A DNA stretch of 64,000 bases from contig VXBM01000231.1 in NCBI GenBank assembly GCA_013400155.1, positions 549,141 to 613,140 of the forward strand, read 5' to 3'. Under the pieces are notes generated by a model that did not search any database, had not been told where the DNA came from, and was given only the letters and a program-made list of their open reading frames with translations. Position numbers and translations under genes: made by a program. Each line of letters begins with the position of its first letter. Positions within the stretch are counted from its first letter, which is position 1. Source of the stretch: Helopsaltes ochotensis (Eukaryota; Chordata; Aves; Passeriformes; Locustellidae). Shown here piece after piece: positions 24,773 to 37,250 of this stretch.

Positions 24773-27700
24773 CTTAAGAGAAAACAGATACAAACCAAGT
24801 TACAGAGAAAGTAATTTCAGATGCAAAATGGATACAAAAGCAACTTATCACACATCTGCAACTTTTAATCAAGATATAAAACCCATCCACAGAGTTAAAA
24901 CCCCATCTTCCCATTCAGACCTGAGGCTTTTCCTTGTTTCTTCAATGCATCACCCTCCATATAACATGACAGACACTGCACACTCTCATGCAGTACACTA
25001 AGCAGCATACGTTAGATCTAAATTAAAAGTTAATTAATGTTTCTCATCCAGCACACTTGATTATTTTTCTTCCAGCCATCATTAAATGAAAAAGGGAGGA
25101 GCTAGGCTCAGGCAGCAGGCTCCAAGCCCTGGACATCATAAGACTGCAGTGTGCAGACAGATTAACCCTTCAGGGTAGGCACATGCATAAAACCTCCCAC
25201 ACTGCACTTCTGAGCACCTCTTGCACCATCCCAGCAGCCCTCCTGTGCCTCCATCCCCCATACAATCAGGAATGCCCGCACAGGTGACACTGGGTCCCTC
25301 AGGTTACAATCAGGTCCCAGTCTCAACTGCTCCAGAGAAATCCAAATGCATTCACATCCACACTGAGACACACCCCCACACTCAGACAAGTCTGTTTTTA
25401 ACCAGCTTAACACCTGGCTGGCAGGAGAGCTCTGAAAGTCTCAAGGGAAGATCCACAGCTGCAGATAGTTCGAAAAAGCAACCTCAAACTAAGGTATGCT
25501 TTCAAGAGCAAGCTCTTGTCAATTCTGCTGATGTTTGGTCACAAGCAGTCAAAAGAGGAGGAGGAAGAGGATGAGAAGAGGAAAAAAAAGAAACTCCCTC
25601 CTTTGAGTCAGCACACACACAGCCAGCCCAACCACCCACCCTGGCAGAGAGAAACTTGCAAATCTTGTTATGAATGAGTACCTATGGTACTATTTCCACT
25701 ACAAAACGCCACATAACGCTCAAGTTTTATGCAATATTTCAACACAACGCTATTTTCTCTGTGCTGTGCAATTAGACATATAACCACCACTTCATGATAC
25801 ATTAAAATAGGTCAGAAAAGATCTAGTAACACAAAATTACATTACAGTACTATGAACACTCAATAGTTTCACCACTGTTTTTAATCTGAAATCTGCTCAG
25901 CTAAGAACAGTCAGGGTTTAGATGACAAAAATATTTTAGCATTAAATTTAAAGCAGAGATAGCATGTATTAAAAATAACCACCTGTTAGCAACATATTTA
26001 CACTGAACTAGCAGAGTTTTTTCATGATAGACGCCACGATTATCTTTCTCTTGGGTGTTTGGGAAGGTTTCATGTTGTTTTAGGGAGGTTAGCAACTGTG
26101 CATACAAGGTATTTTGCACACTCTGCATGTTCATCACTTTCTACACTAGGCAAAAAAAAGAAAGAAGAGACAACATTCTCTGTTGGCAAGTGATAGGAGG
26201 TGAAGACCAGACACAGAACACAAGGAGTGTCTGAAATTAAAATTACAAGTCCTAAAACATTTGGCATTAAATTTTACCTTCTTCCTCGTTTCAAGTCTAG
26301 GCTGGAATGCAAAGAAGGAGTCAACCCTAAGCCTCCCCTTTATCAAATTTTTCTCTTCACTCTCCTTTATCCAGTATGGCCTGTTCTAATAAAGTCTAAC
26401 ATGGGGTTCAAAGAACAGAAAAGCACATTCTTATCACATAAAAATACTCGAAGACAGAAATCTTAAAAGGGTCTCCATGAATTGAAACACTTCCACCCAA
26501 ATCCCAACACACTCCCAATACCCACTGCATATCAGGGGCCGGATGCCCAAACACTGCCAAATGAGGTGTAACACCAGGCAATGTCAGCCTGCCTTTAGCA
26601 CAGTCTCACTCGCTGAACTGGCAAAACCCACCTCTATCAGGAAAACAAAAAGAGTTTTCTCCCAGTTTAGCAGTCTGAACCTCCTCTGCTCTGGGACACA
26701 GCAGGCGCACCTCCCAGCCCAGCTGCCCCTCTTGGGAGCAGTGCACCACTAGAGCTCAGCTCACCCACAGTAAGTTGGGTGAAGTTTCACCTCCCACGGT
26801 TAAAACCCCAAGTCAGGCTTTGGGGCTTTGCAGAGGGAGCCCCACAGTCCTTCCAGGCCGTGACCTGAGCCAGCCCCTAGAAGGTGATAACCAGTGCAGG
26901 GAGGTACTGCAGGACCTCATGGCACCCAAAAGTAGGGTGGTGAAATGTGTTCCTCATGCTCCATCACGGCTCCACAACAGGTACCCAGGAACTCCCTGTT
27001 CCAAGGAAGTGCCTTGGGTTAGGATCTACCTCCTCCCAGCCCCACATTAACTCCCTGGGCATTCTACGTAGAGGTGCCTGCACATACTGGGCTTCATGCC
27101 ACCCCCTTCTGCCCAGTTCCCTGGCCCAGTGTCTTCCTCTCTCCAGCCCCTCTGTAGCACCAAGCAGCCGAGTTACACTGGGATCATGAATGGGTGCGAA
27201 GCAGCACCTCCAGTGTTCCTGCAACTTATGCCCCTCTCCAAGCCCGCACCTATCCACCCTCAGGCCTCATTCCTTGACAGCTGTAGAGGCCAGTCAAAGG
27301 CACACAGCAGGGTTACGCTGAAACTCATGCTTTTCTGCAAAGGGCAGAAGCACCTAAAGGCCGACACACATAGAAAGATGGGAGTGGGGTGTTCCTCTAA
27401 CATGGATAAAGGCTCATACTCCTTCCCTACATTCCAAGATGCTTGCCAGGTCCTTCACCTTCCAGTACCACATCCTCCCCAGCACTCCTTCTTAAGCCCA
27501 CAACACCACATTTACTGTCCCTCATATGTAAGGCAGACACGACAGGCATTCTTCAAAGTACAGTGCTGACCCCACCATAAATATACCCAGCATAAGGACT
27601 CTTACTGCAGGATGTACCAACGAAAAGCTTAAGAGCTTGCTCAGAATTTGGAAGCACATTGAAATGAAATGATTGCTTCAGAGCAACAGCCACAAGAGCA

Positions 27701-30700
27701 GAAGAGCCTTGGTGCAGAGTGGCTGTTATATCCCTTTACAGCACTATTCCAAGCACAGCTGCAATGCTCACCAACACTGTCCCTTGCCTCTGACCAAGGA
27801 ATACCTGGATGAATTCTGACACTCTGCACTTCAGTGATAAAGCTATAAAGATAATTCAATTTAATCTGTTGCATATTTCATGTAAAAATAGCCACTTAAG
27901 AAGGGCAAGGGTTACTCTTTTTTTAGGAGAACAGATCAATTTAGGATCAATGAGGTTTGCTTGTTTAAGCAACTGCAGTTAAACCAGTGCAACCTGTGTT
28001 TAGAGAAGCTGTATAATGGCAGACGAGAAGATCTGACATTTCAGGTAATCCTGCACTTTCATCTAGCTACCCACCAGATATTTGTAAGGTCTCTGCCACA
28101 GAAACTAGTTCCGTATCACAGTTGTGGGAGCAAACACTCTGTAATCATTTTCCCACTGTCAGCTTTCCCATTTGTCCCAAGTCTGTCAGGAATCATGGCT
28201 GCTTCCTCCAAGAGGAAGACCTACTACAAGCAGCATACCATAAATTCTGTTCCACTATCAGAATTCACAGGAAATGCAAACTTGCACTGCCTTTACCCAG
28301 GCACCCCAAACAAGCACAGTATCGTGTTGCTTTTTCCACAGCAGTTACCATATCTCTCTCTTTTCTTACCACCAGAACACACCCCTGGCTCCACAGACTA
28401 TACACTAAAACCCAGGAGAGAACCAAACCAGCTTAAAATTCACGTTGAGAGGAAAATGCAATTTTTAAAGTTTGTCCCATTTTACAGATGTGCTTTACTG
28501 TACAAGCCCAAGAAGTTCTACCATGCAAGGGAGGAGATGGAGCAGGGCAGAACACATATATATCAATATTATTCTAAAATGTTGTGGAGGCTTTTGGGTT
28601 TTACGCCCCGGAGCTGTGAGGACACATCTCAAAAGCAGTGTGCAGAAATACCTTGATTTGCACAGGAGAGAAACAACACAGCCACTGAATTTCCTATCAC
28701 TTCCACCCATAGACTGAGGCTCTCCATCCCTGGGGGTTCCCTGAGCTAATGCACAAGCCTGGCACATGCAAGAGCAGCTCACTGCAAAATGCCAAACCCT
28801 GATCCACAGCAGCTATGGCTCTCCTCACCTCTAGCCAGGAGCTGTCAAGCTAGGACACCTGATAGGGAAAGGGAAACAGGAATGTCTCCAAACTACCAAA
28901 GATCTCTGTACCAGTGTGCATACATCAAGTCCCCCCTACAGGTCAGAGAGTACCTCCTCTGTCCTTCTGACCGCTCCCCAATTTCAAGTTAGCCATGGAG
29001 TAACCAGCATCAGAAGGACATATAACAGTTCAACAGCACCATTACAGAAGAGAGCATTGTTTTCCCTTCTACCATCTACTTGACAAACCAAAGCAAGGAT
29101 CTACCTGAGCTTTTAAAAATACCATAAAAGTAAGCCAACAAAAAAGCTGTTGGCTTTAAAACTAATACCAGCTCCTGGTTTTCTACCACATGTCTTTAGA
29201 GACAAGGAAGAAGAGTAAGGAAGCAGGGACAGCCAAGACACGTCCCTCAACCACTGCACCAGTTTAAACTGTCTTAGGGACCACGGGTGGTGGAATGGAC
29301 ACCATATACAGGGAGTGTGTAGGAAGGCAAAACACTGCCTGCAAGCATGAACCCAGCACTGTGCACCTCAGCCGGACACACCATGTTTTATTTTTCTTCT
29401 CCAAGTTAGAGAAGACACATGCCAGAATAAACTCAGTGGGAGCAGAGGCCTCTCAAAGAGCCACCAATCACTCTGTCATCTGTTATTTTGCTTCTGTGCA
29501 AGGCAGCAGTGCCAGCTCCCCCTTGAGTTCCTGCACTTGAGGGACCTGCTCCGTCTCACAGCTCTCCCCAAGGATGCTGCATGATCCAGCCACAGCTGTG
29601 AGCCATTCAGGAGCTTTACATTTCCTTTTGACACCTGTACTGACCCCTGGGAGAAATGTTACTCACCTCCTGCAGATGTCAAGACACATTTTGCTTCCAG
29701 TTGCATTCTGCCCAACTCAAAGTGAGGCTTGGGCAGGATGCCTCCAGTATTCTTCCTTCTCCATAACCCCTTCAGTAGTCTCTGATGTTTTTGCTGTTGC
29801 TGTTTGCATAAGGCATATCAGAACTATTGAAGCCCTCCACATTTCAAAGCAAAGCACACTAACACATGACTATGGGAGAGCACTGCAACACACACCATGA
29901 AGAGTGGGACCCTGCTCTTGTGAGCTGCTTCTATTGTTTAGAATCAGCAAAAGATAACTGAGAAGAGTCCACAGTCAGGTGCTTGATACAAATACTTCTG
30001 TACCTTCTCTGGAAAGCAAACTTGAGCCTTAAACCGAAGATTAAAAGCACCTGCCATAAAACTACAGGGAATTCTTTAGTACTGATCTTTTGCAAAACAA
30101 TAGGTAAGAACTTACTTCCAGATCTGAACTATGTCTTTCGTGAAGTTAATAAAGTTTATACAACAACTGAAATACCCAAGACACAGGATGGCAAGATTCC
30201 CACCTAAAAAAGCTACTGCTTTACTAACAGCACTTACTGATCCCTCCAACTGGTACTAACTCATTTTTAAATCACACATTGCAGATTTTAAAAGAAAGTA
30301 TAAGAAATATCTCTTCATTTAATATGCAACCCTAGCATTATATATAAAACATGCATTGCATAATATCCAAAGGTGAATAGATGCTTTTATTGTTTGGAAG
30401 AGCTGGAGCTGCCATATAATAACTTAGATGCTGAATGCTTCTTAAAACAGTTTTGGATCAAGTCTAATGTATTTACTTCTAGCAAAGTGAGATTAAACAA
30501 GTGCTTCCATTCCCAAGCCTGCATTTTCTTTATCAATGCAGAACTTAAATTTATTGCATAGTGTAAAACCCCCTGTTTACAGTATCCATGATGGCTGTCA
30601 AACAAAATAAGACAAGGGAGACACAGGCTCCCACAGCACAAAAAACTTCTCTCTTAAGGGTTCATTGATATTACTGAGGCTTACAGTGTAATTGTAAATG

Positions 30701-32110
30701 CATGGCTGTGGTACAATAGCACAACACCTATGTGACACAAGAGAATTCAACAAAATTCAGAGTCAGAAGAAAAGCTTTTTCCACCTTCCTTCCCCACTAC
30801 TGGTACTGATGTCCCAAGCAGCAACTCAAAGACATTTGAAAAACTTTGCTGCTCATCTCCACTTCCTTCTGCATGTGACTTCTCCCTGAGTCAGCAGATA
30901 ATGCTTGTGATCCCCTTTCATTTGTGTCTTCCAAGGACTGCCTAGTCATAGCAGCTGGTACCCTCATAGAAATACCATCATTGTACACACTATAGCAGCA
31001 TTAAATGAAACAGAACTGGAATCCTGAAAACTGAGAAACATTTTTTAATTAAAAAGCTATAAATGAAGCAGCAGTTAGCTCTTCCTATACATGACTACAC
31101 CCGGCTGGCATTATAATCTATATGCAAATAAAGTTCTGAGGACATTTTTGTATCTGCCTAGGGAAACAAAAGCAACTATTTGGGTTTCTATACAGAGCAG
31201 CAGCACTGGAAACATGGGGTGAAGGGCCATATTGCCTCAAAATGACTGTAGGTGCTGTGCTACAAAACCTCACAGTATCACACACTACAACTGTGTGCAA
31301 AATATTGCTTTAAAATTTACTCAGTTAAAGATTAATCACCCAGCAGTGATTACAAAGGTCACTTTGCAGTGATAAAAATTATTACCATTAGAAGAAATGA
31401 AAGAGAAAATGAGAAGAAGCATGGATAGCAATAGTTGCCTTTTCTCTAAAGTAATCAAGTTCAACCCATCCCAAGTTTGAACTTTGCATCTTTGTATTAC
31501 TATTTTTAAACCTTTTAAGAACACATCTGATCCAAGACGCCTTTCCAGTTTCAGAGGCAGCAGTAACGCAAAAGCTGTGGCCTACATTCTGCCCACAGCC
31601 CAGGCCAGACCGAACAATAAAGCCAGAACAGATGTTGAGGCCTCGCCTTGTATTTTTTTTTTTCTTGAATAATAGGAGACCACTCATTCTCTCCCGCAAG
31701 CAGGTGGCACCAATGTGCAGCCATAGATGAGGTCTGAATAACTATACAAGCAAACAGCCTTTCAATATACACGTTCAGTGTGTAAAATTTTCTACACCCA
31801 TACAATTCCAACCTGAGCTCTTCAGCAAGTTCTGCACATATAAGCCCTGCAATTCATCCATGAGCAGGAAGCACATTACCCCATCAGGAACACTAATATA
31901 CCCCTGCACATGCTTAGCAGTGAGCAGCACACCTCTGTAATTACAACGGGCTTTTGTCTAGACATGGCTGGGGTTTTGTACTGAAATGTGAAAGGGTTGG
32001 GGTTTGTTTAAAGAGAGAATTAAGTATAAAATTAAGAGGAAAGAGAAAATGCACATTTGATCATGATTTTATCAGTGATCTCCTGCAAGCTTTTTTAAAA
32101 CACCATCCAC

Positions 32111-32127
32111 TTTTTTTTTTTTTTTTT
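32111..32127. repeat. T17 homopolymer
   Basis: Seventeen T on the plus strand are followed by AAGGAGG. It could be a remnant retroposon tail read from the minus strand, but no body was recognised. Confidence 0.85.
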
Positions 32128-32691
32128 AAGGAGGACAGCTGCTAACTATACCACAGCACTCCTGAATGCACAGCCAGAAAGCAGCAACCAGAACAAAGCC
32201 AAAGCCTGCAGCACACGTGTCACATTGAACCGATGAGGCTCACCTGCCCTCCCAAGCACGCTTCTCCCTGCCCCACACCCCAGGGAGCATCCCCCACCTC
32301 TCCACACTGCAGTTCAGTGCCAGAGCAGCTCCAAAGCTCCATCAGGACTGGAATGGGACTAGACCCATTCCATCCCACCAGTCAGTACCAACAAAAGCAA
32401 GCACCACACAAGGGGCCTCACAGGCCCCATGCACCTTTATGGCCAGCACCCCACAGCTGCCACATGGACCCATATCCTGCCAGTAATCTTGGGAATCCCA
32501 GCACACTCACAATCCTACCCCAAAGAAGAAAAAAAAAAGCATCTCCACAGAGCCACACAGTGAACTATTTCAAAGTTTGTTAAAAATAGGTAAATGTATG
32601 CACACAATCAGATCTGAAAACCAAGCTACAATAAGGGAACTACTGCTGGTTTCTCTTCTCCCCGAACACTTACTCAACAAGACAACACTTC

Positions 32692-32710
32692 TTTCCTTCC
32701 TTCCTTTTTT
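32692..32710. repeat. (TTCC)n short tract
   Basis: About four TTCC units run into a T6 stretch. The complement carries GGAA cores, as does the tract at 43.74 kb in the other orientation. Confidence 0.75.
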
Positions 32711-33249
32711 GCCTTCCACGCTATTTCCCTTACAGTTTCATTCAGGTGACAAAAAGTTACACAGAATGCCTACATGCACGCCAGTTAAGATCCACATATA
32801 GAATGTAATATACAGAAAAGGAACAACAGCAACACAGCAGTTTCCTCAAGTGCTAGGTCTTGTGCTGCTGACAAACATCTAGACACTGCTAAATCTATTT
32901 GAAGCCAAACAACCTACTGATGAGGAAGCAAAGATAAGGCAAACACATCCTCTCTTTCCATCACAGATCTTTATTCTGCTGCCTCCCCTGATCTTTGACA
33001 ATCAGCAACTCCTACATGCACAGCTCCACATTCATACAGCCTCCCATTACTTTACTAAGCTCTTCCCACCCACTGAACGGGGTCCTCTGTTGTAATCCCT
33101 TAAGAGCAGCTGCTTGGGCCAGTCCTGCCCATTATTCACAGGCAGCACTTAGGAATGACAAGACCAGGACCAGCAGAGAGACTTCCTGAGCCTGGTACTG
33201 TATCTGCATCACTGGATTTAATGGCCCTTCATGGGAGGAGGGAATAAAA

Positions 33250-33625
33250 AAAAAAAAATCCATCAAATAGACTAATCCTTTTTGAACCCATTTGTAATTT
33301 TGGCATCTACAACATCCTGTGGCAGAGTGCTTCAATTTAATTATATGTTTGTTGTCTGAAGGAGAACAAAGAAAGCCCGTGCACACACTCCCTTCTCTAC
33401 TCTGAAGCTGCTACCCAGTTATTTCATTTGGTGGCCCCATTTCCTGCCTTATGAGAAGCAGAGAATAACTGCACCCTGTTCACCTCCTCCGTGTCTCTTG
33501 TTGTTTTACAGATCTTCTACTAAACTATTCCCAGTGATCTACTTTCCAAGCTAGACAGTCCAGGATTTTCTTCTTCTCCCTCGTATGGAGATGGGAAACA
33601 AGAATAATTCCTGTACTTTAGTTAT
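33250..33625 (-). mobile_element. Old CR1-type LINE fragment (3' end of ORF2, degenerate)
   Basis: Read on the minus strand, about 375 bases follow the C-terminal end of a CR1 reverse-transcriptase ORF in order. First comes a stretch corresponding to the LGLFSLEKRRLRGD region (degraded). Then come sequences matching the loop where the consensus encodes YDQ-RGHQMKL. Last is a clear LPQDVVDAK followed by NGFKKD. Several stops and frame breaks show that it is long dead. The fragment is truncated at both ends and ends near a 12-base A run on the plus strand. This CR1 subtype is widespread in reptile and bird genomes, which supports the sauropsid call. Subfamily and exact ends are uncertain because the comparison is from memory. 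Confidence 0.82.
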
Positions 33626-33867
33626 CTTACAGCTCTAAGCAGCGCGTACACATGGGGGAGGGATGGGAATGGGGCACAAGCAGAACTGTACGTAGTGTTC
33701 AAAGAGAGGGTACAACACAGGATTTGTAAAACATGCCATAATGAGGTGTTGTTTTGTTCTCAGATGCTTTCATAACAGCTTTTAACAATACACTTGCCCT
33801 TCCATTATTGCCATTGAGTTGATGAAAAAAACACTACCAAGATCTTTATCTGGAAAGGCAATACCAA

Positions 33868-33945
33868 ATTTAAAGACCACTGCTGTACAAACAGTTAAGG
33901 GCAGTTTAGTTTAAAGACCACTACTGTACACATACAGTTAAGGGT
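33868..33945 (+). repeat. Tandem near-duplicate of about 37 bases
   Basis: TTTAAAGACCACTGCTGTAC then ACAGTTAAGGG at 33868-33901 is repeated at about 33911-33944, with one substitution (ACTACTGTAC) and a small insertion before the ACAGTTAAGGG half. It lies about 250 bases right of the CR1 fragment. Slippage or a local duplication is the simplest reading. Confidence 0.88.
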
Positions 33946-36649
33946 TGTTCCACTCTACCCTCCCCCTCAATTTTGGTTAGCACTTAACAAGTGCCACCTG
34001 ACAAGACTGAACACCTTGCCCATTCCCCTCCATTCAGCAGATGCCCACACTCCCTCCCCCTGCTGCCCCCTCCTCCCATTCATGTACTGTTTTCTGATAA
34101 AAGGACAATCCAGCTGTTAGTAGTAAAAATAAGTTGAGAAAAAGAAATAACAAGATATGTAATTTGAAATGGGAACTACACAAGTGTTGCTTTATTTAGA
34201 GAGTAACAAGTGCAGAGTGACTCCTCTCCAACCCCCAGATGCTGGACACCCTTGGCTTCCCAAGATTTCTTCCCCGGGCAAAGTGACACAAGGAGCAAGA
34301 GGCGAACAGAAGAGTTTCACAGACCTTGCATCTCCTCCTCTTCCCTTTCCTGTTAAACAGCAACTCTGCCTAGACCACTCATTCAAGTAGTCCCCACTCC
34401 TCAGCTCAAGCCTCCCTTTTCCATTCCCTGACAACCCAAACAAGCAGCATTTTCCTCACCTTTCCCACACATCGAGGACCAGCTGGCCTGTTTCTATTGC
34501 CCAATGCAAGAAGAAGCTAAAAAAGTCAGTCTCAAGTGTTCTCTAAGCAGAAACTACTTTTTGGTATTTTTAGCAATACCTCTTCCCTTCCCACCCATCA
34601 AAAGCTCACAACAGCCTTCTTTTGAGATAGCTTAAACTGATTAGTGGAAGTAACAAGTGCCTAGAAAGCACCAGCGACATCAAACATAGATTCTTGGTGA
34701 ACAGGGCGACCGGTTTATTTTTTCCACTTAAAAAAACCTTGCCAGGATGACAGTCAGGAACAGATCTGACTAACTAGAACCCAGTCTCCCAAGAGTATGG
34801 GATGTGGGCACCTCTCATCTCACCCCACATCTCAGGAGATTAGAATAAAATTTTAAAAACTAATAACCAGCTATGCTCAATGGCTTACAAAATAAGCCAA
34901 ACTTGTTACTGCTTGGAAACACAGTACTGTGAAGGACAAACAAAACAGGACACACAGATGTATCCAGACAAGAGTCCACCCAAAAGGACAACTGAGAGAG
35001 AAATTCCATGTTACTCTGCTCTTGCAGTACCAAATAATTTTACGAAGTCAAATGAATCCATCAAGCATAGTCAGGTCTCAAAGACAGTAAAGGCTTGTCA
35101 TATTATTATTCTTTAAAACCTGGGTCAAACACCAATACTTTTCAAGGCCACAAGCAGAAAAGTCCATCACACTACAGTGGCAAACACATCTTCCAAACTC
35201 AGCTGAGTGCTTTAAGTAAGCTGGACATCCAAGGAAGGCACCACCATAGCACCTCCCTGACAGAGGTAGTGCCCTCCAAGAGCAGCAGAATCAGGTCCTG
35301 CCAGCATGCCCAGGAGAGGCCTCACCTCTGAGCTGAAGTCACCTAAATTAACCCATTTCTACCCAAAGCTGGTTTTATAGAGGTGGCCTGGCTGGTAGAG
35401 CTGTAGAGATCACAGCCTTCAAAAAGGGGACACAGCCTCCCCTCCCAACACAGCCACCTCCTGAAACAGGCACCCGTCCTCAGGCCAACGCGAGCATACA
35501 AGAAGCTTATATATCAAATCCCACCCAGCACTGAGTCATGCACGATGTGGTGTGCAACTGCAATCAACAGGCTGCGAGCATGCCCAGTTTAACCCACACA
35601 AATCCGACTTCTAAACGTCTGCGACAGTTGCATATCCTCCTCTCACCCCATTCCATGACACTCTTCCAGGTCCTTATCCTCACAGCACCCCTACCAGCAG
35701 ATGAGAGCTTTTATCAGCACACACATACACGCAAAGAGCTGACTGCCAGGCTCGCAGAGGCTGAATGAGGTTTCCCCGACCCCGTGTAAGAGCCCTAACT
35801 ATGGATCATCCTCCCAAACCACCCCACTCTCAGAAATGCTGAAATCAAGTAGGGACCCACAAATAACACATTTGTGATATTTCAAATCAGATCTTGAAAA
35901 CTCAGTCTGCTTCCAGCTCTCCTTGGAGATGACTGGTGCATTCATTAGCCCACAAGCTCCCCAAGGTACAGACAGTCCCTCTCCTTCTGTCTGCATGGGG
36001 CCCACCTCCACAGGGTGCTGTAAGGATAATATTCATACCCAAAAACACAAAGTCAGATTTAACATGCCCTTGAAATGCAGGCAGCTCCTAGATCACAATT
36101 TTCCAACAGATTTCACAAGTTAGTTTGTTTTTTTCCCATTTCTGCCAAACTCAGAGGCACAGTAAGGACTATATTTAAAATGTAGCTAACAATCATGGCA
36201 TTCTGGTTTTAACAGGACAACTTTTACTAAAAGACTATCCAAAACAACTTATCTGGTTTCTCTCCTTCTCCCACCTTCAAAGAATCTCAGAACTAGTTTG
36301 TCCTGCATCTACATTAATAATCAGAGCAAGAACACCGTATGATAACAGGAGAGGCTAAGCAATTCATCACTGCTGCACACCGAGCACTGCCTTGTGCTCA
36401 CTCTGCAGATTCTCACTTCACGCTGAACCTAACTGATCCTAAAAGGTGCCAAGTAACAGTGAACCGAGCCCAGGAGACCCAGGCTCTCAGCATTAAATAC
36501 CAGCAAGTACACTTACAGCCCAGAGGAACAAAACAGGGGCAGAGCTCTGCAAAGACGTTGGATTTTCCTGAGCTGCCTCTGCTTTAGGATTACGAACGCT
36601 GCTTCTGCAGTGCCAGCATTTGCATACCACAGCATATTTACAAAGAAAT

Positions 36650-37250
36650 CAATCGGGACACAAGCCCGGAGGTGAACGTGGAGAAGAGGCCCACAGCACT
36701 CGGGGAAGCCTGCGGAAAAGCTCGTGGCTTTCGGCTCAGAGGCCTCAGGGAAAAGCAAACCAGCACGATCCCCTTCCCCACCCTGTTTAACAAAGAGGAC
36801 AGAAGTTTGCAGGCGCAGGGCCCTACAGGCTCTCAAACGCAACCACCACGTGGTGAGCATCAGGAGCAGAGCTCACACAAAGAGCCGAGAAGCAGCAGGA
36901 GACACGGGAGAGGGCTGGGAAAGCCTCGGCAGCCAAGAGACGGGGGAAGGGGAGAGCCAGCCTTTTTCCCCAGCCATCGCCAGGAGGAAGCAAGCACAAA
37001 GGGGACAGTGAGGCTAAGCAGATAAGGAGAAGCCCGCCGAATGCCAGGCCGGCAGTGCAGATAAACTGAGGAGCCAGGACGCTGCTGCAAGGAGCAGAGT
37101 GTGGTTTGGTGGAGAGCGGAGGGAGGAACCCGGCTTGGCACTGGCCCGGGAGGGAAAGGAGGCAGAGGAAGGGTTTGCACAGCACTTACCTGTGCCAGAG
37201 CACGTCCCTGGTACGGCACGGCCCTCCACACACCCACGGCTACAAAATTA
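36650..37250. promoter_or_regulatory. CpG-rich intronic block, possible alternative promoter or enhancer
   Basis: About 600 bases hold roughly 25 CpG and are clearly GC-richer than the flanks. On the RCOR1 sense (minus) strand a textbook donor, CAG|GTAAGTGCT, sits with its exon side ending at 37190, so a minus-strand first exon starting to the right of that is possible. An ATTTGCAT octamer motif lies at 36618-36625 just outside the block. Open frames across it, up to about 125 codons, have no recognisable domain. Against this reading, similar donor strings occur by chance elsewhere in the intron, and no acceptor or TATA box supports a defined exon. The label is a hypothesis from composition. 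Confidence 0.3.

Noticed and set aside
27096..27569. Open frame of 157 codons, plus strand, with other overlapping frames in the GC-rich stretch 26.5-27.5 kb
   Set aside because: Several overlapping frames are open at once, which is the signature of base composition and not of a coding exon.
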